Shown piece after piece: positions 49,546-58,199 of a DNA stretch of 64,000 nt (position 1 is its first letter; each line of letters starts with the position of its first letter). The notes under the pieces are model-generated. The model did not search any database. It saw only the letters and a program-made list of their open reading frames with translations, and had not been told where the DNA came from. A program made the position numbers and the translations under genes. The stretch covers positions 4,774,001 through 4,838,000 of the forward strand of contig CP011077.1 in assembly GCA_000963575.1 (NCBI GenBank), given 5' to 3'. This DNA is from Klebsiella michiganensis. GTDB lineage: Bacteria > Pseudomonadota > Gammaproteobacteria > Enterobacterales > Enterobacteriaceae.

Positions 49546-50534
49546 TGACCTCCCATCCCTTCATCGACCAAAACGGGCAGACGATCAACCGGGAGAGTGC
49601 CTACGCCGCCGCCTCATGGCTGACGCTGATGATGTCGGACGACGTTAGTGAGCAGGATAAAATCGACTGGCAAAAATGGCTGGCAGCAAGTGCTGAAAAC
49701 CAGCGTGCCTGGCAGCACGTCGAAGCGGTATGCGCCAGTTTCCGGCAGGTTGACGGCAAACTGGCGCGGCAAAGTCTCTCTGCGCTACAAAACAGCGGCA
49801 GGCGTCGCGCGTTAAAAGGATTAGGCGCTCTGCTGCTGGTCGGGGGCTCGCTGGAATGGGGGCGACGCCAGCACGGCTGGGAAGCGTTGACTGCCGATTA
49901 CCGCTCCGGGACGGGCGAGCAGCGTCAGGTTGAGCTAAGCGAAGGTAGCCGGCTACTGCTCGACACCCAAACCGCGCTAAATGTACGTTTTACCGGACAA
50001 CGGCGCCAGATTGAGCTGCTCAGCGGTGACCTGCTGATTACTACCGGACAGAAGGAAAAGCTGGCGGCATGGCCCCGGCCTTTTAGCGTGACTACGCCTC
50101 AGGGCAAAGTGCTCGCGCTGGGCACCCGGTTCCGGGTAAAGCTGGAGCCGGGACTCACCCGCGTGGCGGTTTACCAGGGAGTTGTAAGGCTTTATCCCCA
50201 CGGCTCAGGCCTCGCCGGGCTTCAGCTTGCGGCGGGCCAGGGCGCATGGCTGAGCGGTGAAGGGTCCGGCGGCCTGCATACCGGTGAAAAAGAACCTGGC
50301 TGGGTGCACGGCAAACTCCTGGCCGACAATATGCCGCTGGGCGATTTCCTGCGGGAGGTTAACCGCTACCGCCCCGGCGTCCTGCGCTGCGACGAAGATA
50401 TTGCGGCCCTGCGGCTGTCCGGCGTTTTCCCGCTGGCGGATACCGACAGTATTCTGACTGCGTTACCCCGCGTCCTGCCCGTCAGAATAAATACGCTGTC
50501 GCGTTATTGGGTCAGCCTTTCTCGCAGTGAATAA
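49545..50534 (+). CDS. FecR-family anti-sigma regulator
   Basis: A 329-residue FecR-type protein. The cytoplasmic N-terminal domain (about 1-85) has SAYAAASWLTLMMSDDVSEQ and the conserved DKIDWQKWLAASAENQRAWQ, which binds the sigma factor. One membrane span follows at about 88-108 (RRRALKGLGALLLVGGSLEW, with a basic lead), then the periplasmic FecR domain with LLLDTQTALNVRF and FSVTTPQGKVLALGTRFRVK. It relays the signal from the receptor STN domain. Translationally coupled to the sigma gene by one-base overlap. Confidence 0.9.
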   Translation: MTSHPFIDQNGQTINRESAYAAASWLTLMMSDDVSEQDKIDWQKWLAASAENQRAWQHVEAVCASFRQVDGKLARQSLSALQNSGRRRALKGLGALLLVGGSLEWGRRQHGWEALTADYRSGTGEQRQVELSEGSRLLLDTQTALNVRFTGQRRQIELLSGDLLITTGQKEKLAAWPRPFSVTTPQGKVLALGTRFRVKLEPGLTRVAVYQGVVRLYPHGSGLAGLQLAAGQGAWLSGEGSGGLHTGEKEPGWVHGKLLADNMPLGDFLREVNRYRPGVLRCDEDIAALRLSGVFPLADTDSILTALPRVLPVRINTLSRYWVSLSRSE

Positions 50535-50666
50535 TGCTTCGTGACAGAGTAATCCATGCCAGTTGTCTCGTTATTCACGGGAAGCTGCCCGTTCAGGCGC
50601 CTCGCGTGTCCTCTTTCTTATCCCCACTGCAACAACAGCCCTTAGCCCGGCTGCGGAGTATTTGTT

Positions 50667-51464
50667 ATGCCCTCTTCCCTGCCGATAAGCCAGCCCTTTC
50701 CTGCGTGGTCCGACGGCCTGCCTCCCTCACGTCGCAGCGTCGGGCTACTGTTGGCGCTTTTGCTGCACGCGGGCGTTTTCCTGTGGCTAACTCACCGGCC
50801 AACCCAGCAACAACCGGCCACCGCGCCGCCGCCCATTGCGCTGATGATCCTCCCGGCAGACGATCCGGCGTCTGTCGCCACGCCGGAAAAGCAGCCCGAT
50901 AAGATCAAACAGATCAAGTCGGCAGCGTCTCAGGAAAAGGCCGAGTCGAAAGAAGAGGTGAAAAGCGTGGAGGCACCGAACCCGGAGATCGTTGTGGCCA
51001 AAAAAGTGCACCATAAGGCCATCACCAGGCCTCAGCCGGTTAAGCCACACGACGCGGAAGTGCCCCCGGCCCCTGCACCACATGCGCCTGAAACCCACGC
51101 CCCCGCCAGCCATCCGCAGCAAAGCGCCGGCAGGGCAGGAAGCAGCGCGGTGAGTGCTCCCAGCCCTGGCGAGGTGAACTGGGTCGGCCTGCTGCGCCAG
51201 CGGCTCGACCGCTTCAAACGTTACCCGGCTCAGGCTTTGCGCCAGCAGGCCAGGGGCGTGGTTTACCTGAGCCTGACGCTGAACAGAGAGGGCCAGGTCC
51301 TCAGCGTGACGCTGGAAAAAAGTAGCGGCACGCCGACGCTGGATCGGGAAGCGCTTGCCCTGCCAGCTCGCGCGGCACCGCTGCCCGCCCCCACGGACGA
51401 TATCGCTCCAGGCCAGCCGCAAATTACCCTCACCCTGCCGATCCGTTTCGATCTCCGACAGTAA
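50667..51464 (+). CDS. TonB/HasB-like energy transducer
   Basis: A 265-residue TonB-family protein. One N-terminal span (SVGLLLALLLHAGVFLWLTH, about 24-43) includes the His used by TonB proteins to contact ExbB/D. A Pro/Lys/Glu-rich periplasmic spacer follows, then a C-terminal TonB fold (YPAQALRQQARGVVYLSLTL and VTLEKSSGTPTLDREALA). Length matches Serratia HasB (263), a TonB dedicated to HasR. No exbBD is adjacent, so it must use the housekeeping pair. Start ATG 50667 with GGAGTATTTGTT. The 132-bp gap after fecR-like shows no gene. Downstream is a 10-bp stem. Confidence 0.87.
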   Translation: MPSSLPISQPFPAWSDGLPPSRRSVGLLLALLLHAGVFLWLTHRPTQQQPATAPPPIALMILPADDPASVATPEKQPDKIKQIKSAASQEKAESKEEVKSVEAPNPEIVVAKKVHHKAITRPQPVKPHDAEVPPAPAPHAPETHAPASHPQQSAGRAGSSAVSAPSPGEVNWVGLLRQRLDRFKRYPAQALRQQARGVVYLSLTLNREGQVLSVTLEKSSGTPTLDREALALPARAAPLPAPTDDIAPGQPQITLTLPIRFDLRQ

Positions 51465-51472
51465 ATTCCCTG

Positions 51473-51607
51473 GCTCAATGCTCGGTAATGCAGCATTGAG
51501 CATAACATTCTTGCTTGATCGCTTCGGATCACAAAAAACCATCCGTCTTAACGCTAATATTGCACAATCGAGCATTAGATCTTATTTTAATCGAGCAACA
51601 ACGAGCA
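51473..51607 (+). promoter_or_regulatory. GAGCA-motif cluster ahead of the phosphoribosyltransferase gene
   Basis: A perfect stem, GCTCAATGCT/AGCATTGAGC (51473-51482 and 51492-51501), follows the TonB gene and may terminate it. Its right arm contains TTGAGCAT. Further downstream are AATCGAGCATT (51566), AATCGAGCAAC (51589) and AACGAGCAATG (51600), the latter two about 10-11 bp apart. Repeats spaced by a helical turn in a promoter region suggest a regulator-binding array, perhaps for the DeoR protein at 53023. Confidence 0.5.
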
Positions 51608-51632
51608 ATGACACTTTAGCGAGGATGCAGCA

Positions 51633-52151
51633 GTGAGAAACAATCATGTAGGACACATCGTGATGAATGAATCGACGATTGCCGATGGCGTCACCAAAGT
51701 CGCCAGGCAGCTTAATAGTCGATATCACGAAGCGGTGGTGATCACGGTCGTACCCGGTGGGATCCTGTTTACCGCCGACCTGGTGAGGCAGCTAACTTTC
51801 GATATCTCAATGGACTATATTTCCTGCCCGCACACGCCTGGCGACAGAAATAACAGCTCAACCATCGTTTACCACGACAATATTGGCATCAGGGGAAAAG
51901 ACGTTATCCTGGTGGATGACGCCATCGAGTCCGGCGGCACCATGAAGCGCCTGGTTGAGTATTTAATCGAAAACTACGCCCCGAAATCTCTCTCCATCGC
52001 CACTTTATTTGTGAAGCCAGGCCGCGTAGAGATCCCCGTCGAGCAATGTTATGCCTACATCATGGACAACGACGATCTACTCATTGGCTACGGCATGCCG
52101 TGGCAAAACAAGTACCGCAACCTGCCCTTCGTTTCAAAACTAAAAATATAA
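51633..52151 (+). CDS. Phosphoribosyltransferase-family protein
   Basis: A 172-residue type-I phosphoribosyltransferase. The PRPP loop is VILVDDAIESGGTMKRLVEY at about residues 90-109, and the pyrophosphate loop is VVPGGILFTADLV near 40. The pattern is closest to hypoxanthine phosphoribosyltransferases, but the PRPP loop is atypical (VDDAIESGGT instead of VEDIIDTGNT), so base preference is unclear. It starts with GTG at 51633, supported by GAGGATGCAGCA; a later ATG at 51663 is less well placed. Followed 34 bp later by a HAD phosphatase, forming a two-gene unit converging on a DeoR regulator. Confidence 0.82.
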   Translation: MRNNHVGHIVMNESTIADGVTKVARQLNSRYHEAVVITVVPGGILFTADLVRQLTFDISMDYISCPHTPGDRNNSSTIVYHDNIGIRGKDVILVDDAIESGGTMKRLVEYLIENYAPKSLSIATLFVKPGRVEIPVEQCYAYIMDNDDLLIGYGMPWQNKYRNLPFVSKLKI

Positions 52152-52185
52152 ACGCCTACAGAACACTTACCGATGGGATAACAGA

Positions 52186-52986
52186 ATGATAAAGCTAATT
52201 ATTACTGACCTCGACGGCACTTTTCTCAACGCCCATGGCGACTATGACCGTGAATTATTTGCCCAAACGCATCGCCTAATGGCGGCGCAAGGCGTCCACT
52301 TCGCCGCCTGTACCGGCAAGCAGTGCCAGCGGGTAGAAGAGCTGTTCGCCGATTACCGGGAGGATGTATGGATCATCGGCGACAGCGCGACGCGTATTAA
52401 AAGAAACGGCGAATATGTCTACGAATCGCTTATCAATAATGCGCTGGGATTAAGGATTATCAGTACCCTGGAAGCCGCCAGCGACAGCCACATCATTATT
52501 GCCTGCGGCAGCGAAAGCGCGTTCATTCGCCGGGACGTGCCGCAGCGGCTGAAAGACAAAATGCGACAGTCCTACGCCAGCCTGGCGCAGGTGGACTCTT
52601 TTGCCGAACTCGATGGTGATTTCGTGAAGATAAGCGTCTATGACGAAGCCGGAAACTGCCCGCAAACTCGCCCGGCGCTCAAGCCTTTTGAGCAGGAGGT
52701 GTATATCGTGGTGTCCGAAGCGGCGTGGATCGACATTGCCGATTATGGCGTTCACAAAGGGACAACGGTGCAAAGGCTCCAGCAGTTACTGAACGTCAGC
52801 CCGGCGGAAACGCTCGCGTTTGGTGACGGGTATAACGACCTGGAGCTGCTGGCTCAGGCGGAATACAGCTTCGCGATGCGTAATGCGTTCGAGGAGACGA
52901 AGGCCGCAGCCCGATTTATTACCGGCAGCAATGATGAAAGCGCGGTACAACACACGATAAAAAGCCTGCTGGCGCTGCAAAGCTAA
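52186..52986 (+). CDS. HAD-IIB (Cof-type) phosphatase
   Basis: A 266-residue HAD phosphatase with a C2B cap. The nucleophile Asp8 and acid-base Asp10 are in IITDLDGTFLN, motif III Lys is in GVHKGTTVQRL, and motif IV is FGDGYNDLELLAQAEYSFAM. It is similar in layout to YbiV/SupH and YidA, which remove phosphate from sugar phosphates and nucleotides. Paired with the phosphoribosyltransferase gene, it might dephosphorylate a nucleotide or phosphoribose product. The ATG follows GATGGGATAACAG. A hairpin lies between it and the convergent DeoR gene. Confidence 0.88.
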   Translation: MIKLIITDLDGTFLNAHGDYDRELFAQTHRLMAAQGVHFAACTGKQCQRVEELFADYREDVWIIGDSATRIKRNGEYVYESLINNALGLRIISTLEAASDSHIIIACGSESAFIRRDVPQRLKDKMRQSYASLAQVDSFAELDGDFVKISVYDEAGNCPQTRPALKPFEQEVYIVVSEAAWIDIADYGVHKGTTVQRLQQLLNVSPAETLAFGDGYNDLELLAQAEYSFAMRNAFEETKAAARFITGSNDESAVQHTIKSLLALQS

Positions 52987-52996
52987 GGCTGACGCA

Positions 52997-53016
52997 GGGC
53001 GGCATCTGCGCCGCCC
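52997..53016. terminator. Hairpin between HAD and DeoR genes
   Basis: GGGCGGC (52997-53003) pairs with GCCGCCC (53010-53016), followed rightward by GTTTCGC. The T-run is weak, but its position in a 36-bp convergent gap supports termination. Confidence 0.6.
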
Positions 53017-53022
53017 GTTTCG

Positions 53023-53787
53023 CTAGCCCGCGATTTCAATCTGCAGGTTAACCCCACTGAAATCGGCAATTTTGGTTTCAGCACTCACCACAGCAATATC
53101 AATGTCTTCGCAGGGAGCCACTTTGTAGCGAGCCACCTGGGACATCTTATTGGCCGTCACGGCGGCGATCACCTCGTTGCTCTGACTCAGCACTTCTCGC
53201 TTGAAGCAGGCATCTTCGTAATAAACCGCGCTGAGGCCAGCCTGCGGATCCAGCCCGCACACGCCGATAAAGGTCTGGTCGAAAACCATGCCGCGTAGCT
53301 GATTTACCGTGTCGGAACCCAGGGTGCTGCCGGTCAGCGGGTTCACTTTGCCGCCCAACAGAATCAGCTCGCCGCGCGTACGCCCGCTCAGCGCGGCAGC
53401 AATCTGCGGGGAATTGGTAACAATGGTGAGATCCAGCTCTTCGGGAATAAATTCCACCATCGCTAGATAGGTCGAACCGGCGTCCAGAAACACGCAGGTA
53501 TTGGCGGTGATCATCCCGGCGCACTTCCGCGCCACCTGCGATTTCTCAACCACATCCTGCGCCACGCGGGTTTCAAAGCTGGCGGACTGCTGGAACTGAC
53601 TGATAGCGCCGCCATAAACTTTTTTACACAGGCCGCGACGCGCCAGTTCCTGCAGATCCCGGCGGATGGTGTGCTCGGACACGCCGAGTTTCCGCGCCAC
53701 ATCGGCCCCAATCACCCGGCCCGTTTCGGTCAGGATTTGGTGGATCATCGCCTGTCGCTGTTCAGGCAATGCATCATAATCAGTCAC
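53023..53787 (-). CDS. DeoR-family regulator
   Basis: A 254-residue DeoR/GlpR-type repressor. The N-terminal winged helix has RVIGADVARKLGVSEHTIRR then DLQELARRGLCKKVYGGAIS; the C-terminal sensor domain has VFLDAGSTYLAMVEF and ELILLGGKVNPLTGSTLGSD, typical of sugar-phosphate-sensing members. It converges with the phosphoribosyltransferase-HAD pair, so it may regulate them and respond to a phosphosugar. No palindromic operator is obvious in front of its own gene. Not present at this place in E. coli. Confidence 0.87.
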   Translation of the reverse strand: MTDYDALPEQRQAMIHQILTETGRVIGADVARKLGVSEHTIRRDLQELARRGLCKKVYGGAISQFQQSASFETRVAQDVVEKSQVARKCAGMITANTCVFLDAGSTYLAMVEFIPEELDLTIVTNSPQIAAALSGRTRGELILLGGKVNPLTGSTLGSDTVNQLRGMVFDQTFIGVCGLDPQAGLSAVYYEDACFKREVLSQSNEVIAAVTANKMSQVARYKVAPCEDIDIAVVSAETKIADFSGVNLQIEIAG

Positions 53788-53858
53788 GTCCGGCCCTCAA
53801 ATAGCTGCAATAGTGCATAACATATCACAATCTATCATCGCAGCCGCAAGGCGGTACG

Positions 53859-55052
53859 TCAGGCTTCAACCAGCGCCTGCGCGCACGCCCAGGCTGAACT
53901 CCAGGCCCACTGGAAGTTATAGCCGCCCAGCCAGCCGCTGACGTCCATCACTTCGCCGATAAAATAGAGGCCCGGGGCTTTTTTGGTTTCCATACTGCGG
54001 GAGGAAAGCTCGTTGGTGTCCACGCCGCCGAGGGTCACTTCCGCCGTACGATAACCTTCGGTGCCGTTAGGCTGAACCCGCCAGGATTGCAGGGTTTCAA
54101 CCAGCTCACTTTGCTGACGGCTGTTAAGCTGCTTCAGCGTGACGTCCGGGATCTGCTGCAGCTGTTGCAGGCATTCGACCAGACGTTTGGGCAGCACCAT
54201 GGCCAGCGTGTTTTTCAGGCTCTGATTCGGGTGCGCGTTACGCTGCTCGTGGATAAAGCCGTCCAGATCGGTGTCGGGCAGCAGGTTGACGCTGACGAAT
54301 TCGCCCGGCTGCCAGTAGCTGGAGAGCTGCAGAACGGCAGGGCCGGAAAGGCCACGATGGGTAAACAGCAGGCTTTCCCGGAAACTAACGCCGTTTTCTG
54401 CGGTGATGACGGACGGCACCGACACGCCGGACAGCACCTGGAGCTGTTCGAGCAAAGGTTTATGCAGCGTAAACGGCACCAGGCCTGCGCGGGTCGGCAG
54501 CACCTTCAGGCCAAACTGTTCGGCGACTTTATAGCCAAACGGTGTTGCACCCAGCCCCGGCATCGACAGGCCGCCGCTGGCGATAACCAGTTTCGCCCCC
54601 TGCACGCTGCCGCCGTTTAGCTGCAGGGTATAACCTTGCTCGTCACGCGCAATGCTCAACACTTCGCTGCGCAGGCGCATCGTCACGCGGCCCTTTTCGC
54701 ATTCCGCCACCAGCATATCGACAATTTGCTGGGCGGAGTCGTCGCAGAACAGCTGGCCCAGGGTTTTCTCGTGCCAGGCGATGCCGTGCTTGCCCACCAT
54801 GTCGATAAAGTCCCACTGGGTGTAGCGTGCCAGCGCAGATTTGCAGAAATGTGGGTTCTGGCTCAGATACGCGGCGGGTTCGACATAAAGGTTGGTAAAG
54901 TTGCAGCGCCCACCGCCGGACATCAGGATTTTACGGCCCGGTTTTTTCCCATTATCAATCAGCAATACGCGGCTGCCCGCCTGCCCGGCTACCGCCGCAC
55001 AAAACATTCCCGCTGCACCCGCACCTATAATAATGGCATCAAACTTTTCCAC
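53859..55052 (-). CDS. yhiN: HI0933-family flavoprotein YhiN
   Basis: A 397-residue FAD-dependent oxidoreductase orthologous to E. coli YhiN. The dinucleotide fold is AIIIGAGAAGMFCAAVAGQA at residues 5-24; the family motif KPGRKILMSGGGRCNFTN follows at about 38-55, and GVDTNELSSRSMETKKAPGL with FIGEVMDVSGWLGGYNFQWA near the C-terminus. BaiN of gut clostridia, a relative, reduces bile-acid intermediates; the enterobacterial substrate is not known. Divergent from pitA across about 230 bp, as in E. coli. Confidence 0.93.
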   Translation of the reverse strand: MEKFDAIIIGAGAAGMFCAAVAGQAGSRVLLIDNGKKPGRKILMSGGGRCNFTNLYVEPAAYLSQNPHFCKSALARYTQWDFIDMVGKHGIAWHEKTLGQLFCDDSAQQIVDMLVAECEKGRVTMRLRSEVLSIARDEQGYTLQLNGGSVQGAKLVIASGGLSMPGLGATPFGYKVAEQFGLKVLPTRAGLVPFTLHKPLLEQLQVLSGVSVPSVITAENGVSFRESLLFTHRGLSGPAVLQLSSYWQPGEFVSVNLLPDTDLDGFIHEQRNAHPNQSLKNTLAMVLPKRLVECLQQLQQIPDVTLKQLNSRQQSELVETLQSWRVQPNGTEGYRTAEVTLGGVDTNELSSRSMETKKAPGLYFIGEVMDVSGWLGGYNFQWAWSSAWACAQALVEA

Positions 55053-55281
55053 GACCGACTCCCGACTATGCTTAAGGCAACGGATTGTAAAGACCTGAGG
55101 CTGGTCGCACCAGCTTTAAGGTGAATAACAAATGCAGGTGATTGATAAACAAAATGTAAATCATTCCACCTGAGCGCCAGATGGCGACTAAAATCAAAAA
55201 AAGTCCAGATTTCACTTTGCCGCGGTGGAGGTTGTCTTACATAATGCGCCGCGTTCATGTCCTCAAAATGGCGTAACGTCT

Positions 55282-56778
55282 ATGCTACATTTGTTTGCCG
55301 GCCTGGATCTTCACACCGGGCTTTTACTTTTGCTTGCTCTGGCATTTGTGCTGTTCTACGAAGCCATTAATGGTTTCCACGATACGGCTAACGCAGTAGC
55401 AACGGTAATTTATACCCGCGCTATGCGATCGCAACTTGCGGTGGCAATGGCTGCGTTATTTAACTTCTTCGGCGTTCTGCTCGGTGGGCTGAGCGTAGCC
55501 TATGCCATTGTGCATATGCTGCCTACAGATCTGCTGTTAAACGTAGGGTCTTCTCATGGTCTCGCCATGGTGTTCTCTATGTTACTGGCCGCTATTATCT
55601 GGAACCTCGGCACCTGGTATTTTGGTCTGCCGGCCTCCAGCTCCCATACGCTTATCGGTGCCATCATCGGTATCGGTTTGACCAACGCGCTGCTGACCGG
55701 CACCTCGGTTGTCGACGCGCTGAATATCCCGAAAGTGATGGGGATCTTCGCTTCCTTAATTCTGTCCCCGATTGTCGGGCTGGTGATTGCCGGTGGGTTG
55801 ATTTTCCTGCTGCGCCGTTACTGGAGCAACACCAAGAAAAAGCAGCGTATTCACCTGACGCCTGCGGAACGTGAAAAGCAAGACGGCAAGAAAAAGCCGC
55901 CTTTCTGGACGCGTATCGCGCTGATTCTGTCCGCTATCGGCGTGAGCTTCTCTCACGGTGCTAACGACGGTCAGAAAGGCATCGGTCTGATTATGCTGGT
56001 ACTGATTGGCGTCGCACCGGCAGGCTTCGTGGTGAACATGAATGCCTCCGGCTACGAAATCACCCGTACCCGTGACGCAGTGAACAACGTCGAAACTTAC
56101 TTCCAGCAGCATCCCGACCTGCTGCAGAAAGCGACCGGATCCGAACAGTTAATCCCTTCTCCGGAAGCGGGCGCGACTGAACCGGCTCAGTTCCACTGCC
56201 ACCCGGCTAACGCGATCACCGCTCTGGACCGCGCGAAGCTGATGCTGACCGACATCGAAAGCTACGACAAGCTCAGCATCGAGCAGCGTAGCCAGCTGCG
56301 TCGCATCATGCTGTGCATTTCCGACACTACCGATAAAGTGGCGAAGCTGCCGGAAGTGAACGCGGATGACCAGCGCCTGCTGAAGAAACTGAAAGGCGAT
56401 ATGCTTAGCACCATCGAGTACGCGCCTGTCTGGATTATTCTGGCCGTTGCACTGGCCCTGGGTATCGGGACAATGATCGGCTGGCGCCGCGTGGCGACCA
56501 CCATCGGTGAGAAAATCGGTAAGAAAGGCATGACTTATGCGCAAGGGATGTCCGCGCAGATGACCGCCGCTGTTTCTATCGGTCTGGCAAGCTACACCGG
56601 GATGCCGGTTTCCACCACCCACGTACTCTCTTCCTCCGTGGCAGGGACAATGATCGTGGACGGCGGTGGCCTGCAGCGTAAGACGGTAACCAATATCCTG
56701 ATGGCATGGATATTCACCCTACCGGCTTCGATTCTGCTCTCCGGCGGGCTGTACTGGATTGCGCTGCGCTTCGTGTAA
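55282..56778 (+). CDS. pitA: Low-affinity inorganic phosphate transporter PitA
   Basis: A 498-residue proton-coupled carrier of metal-phosphate complexes (499 in E. coli). The paired PiT signatures are both present: FYEAINGFHDTANAVATVIY near the N-terminus and FSHGANDGQKGIGLIMLVL in the middle. About ten spans flank a large cytoplasmic loop at about 265-395. I start at the ATG at 55282 (MLHLFAGLDLH) by homology; its ribosome site is weak, and an open GTG lies 19 codons upstream. It gives basal phosphate uptake when the high-affinity Pst system is off. A bidirectional terminator follows. Confidence 0.95.
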   Translation: MLHLFAGLDLHTGLLLLLALAFVLFYEAINGFHDTANAVATVIYTRAMRSQLAVAMAALFNFFGVLLGGLSVAYAIVHMLPTDLLLNVGSSHGLAMVFSMLLAAIIWNLGTWYFGLPASSSHTLIGAIIGIGLTNALLTGTSVVDALNIPKVMGIFASLILSPIVGLVIAGGLIFLLRRYWSNTKKKQRIHLTPAEREKQDGKKKPPFWTRIALILSAIGVSFSHGANDGQKGIGLIMLVLIGVAPAGFVVNMNASGYEITRTRDAVNNVETYFQQHPDLLQKATGSEQLIPSPEAGATEPAQFHCHPANAITALDRAKLMLTDIESYDKLSIEQRSQLRRIMLCISDTTDKVAKLPEVNADDQRLLKKLKGDMLSTIEYAPVWIILAVALALGIGTMIGWRRVATTIGEKIGKKGMTYAQGMSAQMTAAVSIGLASYTGMPVSTTHVLSSSVAGTMIVDGGGLQRKTVTNILMAWIFTLPASILLSGGLYWIALRFV

Positions 56779-56794
56779 GCGGCAGCCAAAGAAA

Positions 56795-56827
56795 AAGCGG
56801 GTCAGGAAACTGGCCCGCTTTTTTTAT
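56795..56827. terminator. Bidirectional terminator between pitA and uspB
   Basis: AAGCGGGTCA (56795-56804) pairs with TGGCCCGCTT (56811-56820) with one G-T pair. Rightward it is followed by seven more T; leftward by TTTTTCTTT. It serves the convergent pitA and uspB genes. Confidence 0.92.
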
Positions 56828-56853
56828 ACTTGTCCATAATGCAGCCCTACAAA

Positions 56854-57189
56854 CTAGTGCCAGATAATTAATCCAATCAGGCTAATCACCACCAGACCAC
56901 ACAGCGAACTCGTCAGAATAAACTGCCGACGCAGGCGCTCACAGCGGCGAATAAACTCCTCATCGTGATGATCGACATAGCGCTGGCCGTAGATGTAACG
57001 CACCAGCCTGACCTGCTTGCTGGGTTGACCATGTGAGGTGAAAAAACCGCCGCCATCAACGTATTGATACAGCAGTGGATCGCACCCGCGCAGCACCACC
57101 AGTAACGCGCGCAATGAAGAGTAATAGCGCGCCATATTCACGACACAAACTACACAAAGCGCCCAGAACAGCGCGACGGTGCTGATCAT
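56854..57189 (-). CDS. uspB: Universal stress protein B
   Basis: A 111-residue inner-membrane protein, the same length as E. coli UspB. It has an N-terminal span (TVALFWALCVVCVVNMARYY) and a C-terminal span (SSLCGLVVISLIGLIIWH). In E. coli it is sigma-S dependent and needed for ethanol tolerance in stationary phase; mechanism unknown. The ATG at 57189 (MISTVALFWAL) matches; the longer frame upstream is not conserved. Divergent from uspA. Confidence 0.94.
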   Translation of the reverse strand: MISTVALFWALCVVCVVNMARYYSSLRALLVVLRGCDPLLYQYVDGGGFFTSHGQPSKQVRLVRYIYGQRYVDHHDEEFIRRCERLRRQFILTSSLCGLVVISLIGLIIWH

Positions 57190-57555
57190 GTACCCCTCCC
57201 GGCGAAGCCCTCGAAGCCTTTGCTTCGGGACAACCGCTCTCCCCGAAAACCCTGTCAGACAATCCTGCAACGAATAACCGATACAGGTCACAGCATTCTT
57301 CCCGCCCGGCTCATTTAATAGTGTAGGAGATCCCTTAATTTTTTTACCACCACGTTAATCTTTATCAAAGTGGTCTGATTCATTTTTCGCTTGAATGAGT
57401 TTGAGGGATAGCGCATTGTCGGGCTGAATAGCTCGTTATAAGATAGAAATACCATCTACAATTTAAGTCTTTAGATCGGGTGACCGTAGCTCATGCCGCT
57501 GCGGTTTAAAAGATGACGGCGAGAGTCATCGATAACTTATGGAAGGAGTAACATT
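57190..57555. other. Control region between uspB and uspA
   Basis: A 366-bp gap with no gene. It should hold the uspB promoter (leftward) and the strong uspA promoter (rightward). TTAATCTTTATCAA (57355-57368) differs from the FNR consensus at one position. Just before uspA, GATGAC/GTCATC (57512-57530) can form a stem in the leader. AAGGAG lies 8 bases before the uspA ATG. Confidence 0.5.
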
Positions 57556-57993
57556 ATGGCTTACAAACACATTCTGATCGCAGTTGACCTCTCCCCTGAG
57601 AGTAAAGTCCTGGTAGAAAAAGCCGTCTCCATGGCTCGACCTTACAACGCGAAAGTTTCCCTGATTCATGTCGATGTGAATTACTCCGATCTGTATACCG
57701 GGCTGATTGACGTCAATCTGGGCGATATGCAGAAACGCATTTCCGAAGAAACTCACCACGCGCTCACCGAGCTGTCCACCGGCGCGGGTTATCCTATCAC
57801 CGAAACGCTGAGCGGCAGCGGCGACCTGGGCCAGGTGCTGGTAGACGCGATTAAAAAATACGATATGGATTTAGTGGTTTGTGGGCATCACCAGGATTTC
57901 TGGAGCAAGCTGATGTCCTCTGCACGCCAGCTGATCAATACCGTGCATGTGGATATGCTGATTGTTCCGCTGCGTGATGAAGAAGACGAGTAA
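57556..57993 (+). CDS. uspA: Universal stress protein A
   Basis: A 145-residue cytoplasmic UspA-fold protein (144 in E. coli). It starts MAYKHILIAVDLSPESKVLV and ends DMLIVPLRDEEDE. As in E. coli UspA, the C-terminal ATP-binding motif G-X2-G-X9-G-S/T is not present (VVCGHHQDFWSKLMSSARQL), so it is the non-nucleotide-binding class. It accumulates on growth arrest and many stresses. Strong ribosome site GGAAGGAGTAACATT. In E. coli dtpB follows; here a REP-like palindrome and a 540-bp gene-free stretch follow. Confidence 0.95.
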   Translation: MAYKHILIAVDLSPESKVLVEKAVSMARPYNAKVSLIHVDVNYSDLYTGLIDVNLGDMQKRISEETHHALTELSTGAGYPITETLSGSGDLGQVLVDAIKKYDMDLVVCGHHQDFWSKLMSSARQLINTVHVDMLIVPLRDEEDE

Positions 57994-58000
57994 GATTTTC

Positions 58001-58036
58001 CCCTCACCCTAACCCTCTCCCCATAGGGGAGAGGGG
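58001..58036. repeat. REP-like palindrome after uspA
   Basis: CCCTCACCCTAACCCTCTCC and CCATAGGGGAGAGGGG, a stem of the same family as at 4470, 11887 and 17819. It starts 7 bases beyond the uspA stop and may protect or end the uspA message. Confidence 0.75.
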
Positions 58037-58199
58037 ACTGGATAGCGATTGATATTGGCCCTTTCTCTCTGGTGTCTCTTAATCACATTTTAGTTTCAAA
58101 GCCTTCCGGGAGAACTCTTTAGCCCTTAACCGTTCTGCTCACCCGTAAATCTGTTTTCCATATAAGTTTCCAGTACGGTGAACGTGGCGGTGAGACTTG

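Noticed and set aside
50534..50902. 122-codon frame between the FecR-like and TonB-like genes
   Set aside because: Overlaps the start of the TonB-like gene out of frame and has low-complexity composition; the gap itself has no credible gene.
57355..57368. FNR-controlled uspA or uspB
   Set aside because: One close match to the consensus in an AT-rich region is not enough to claim regulation.
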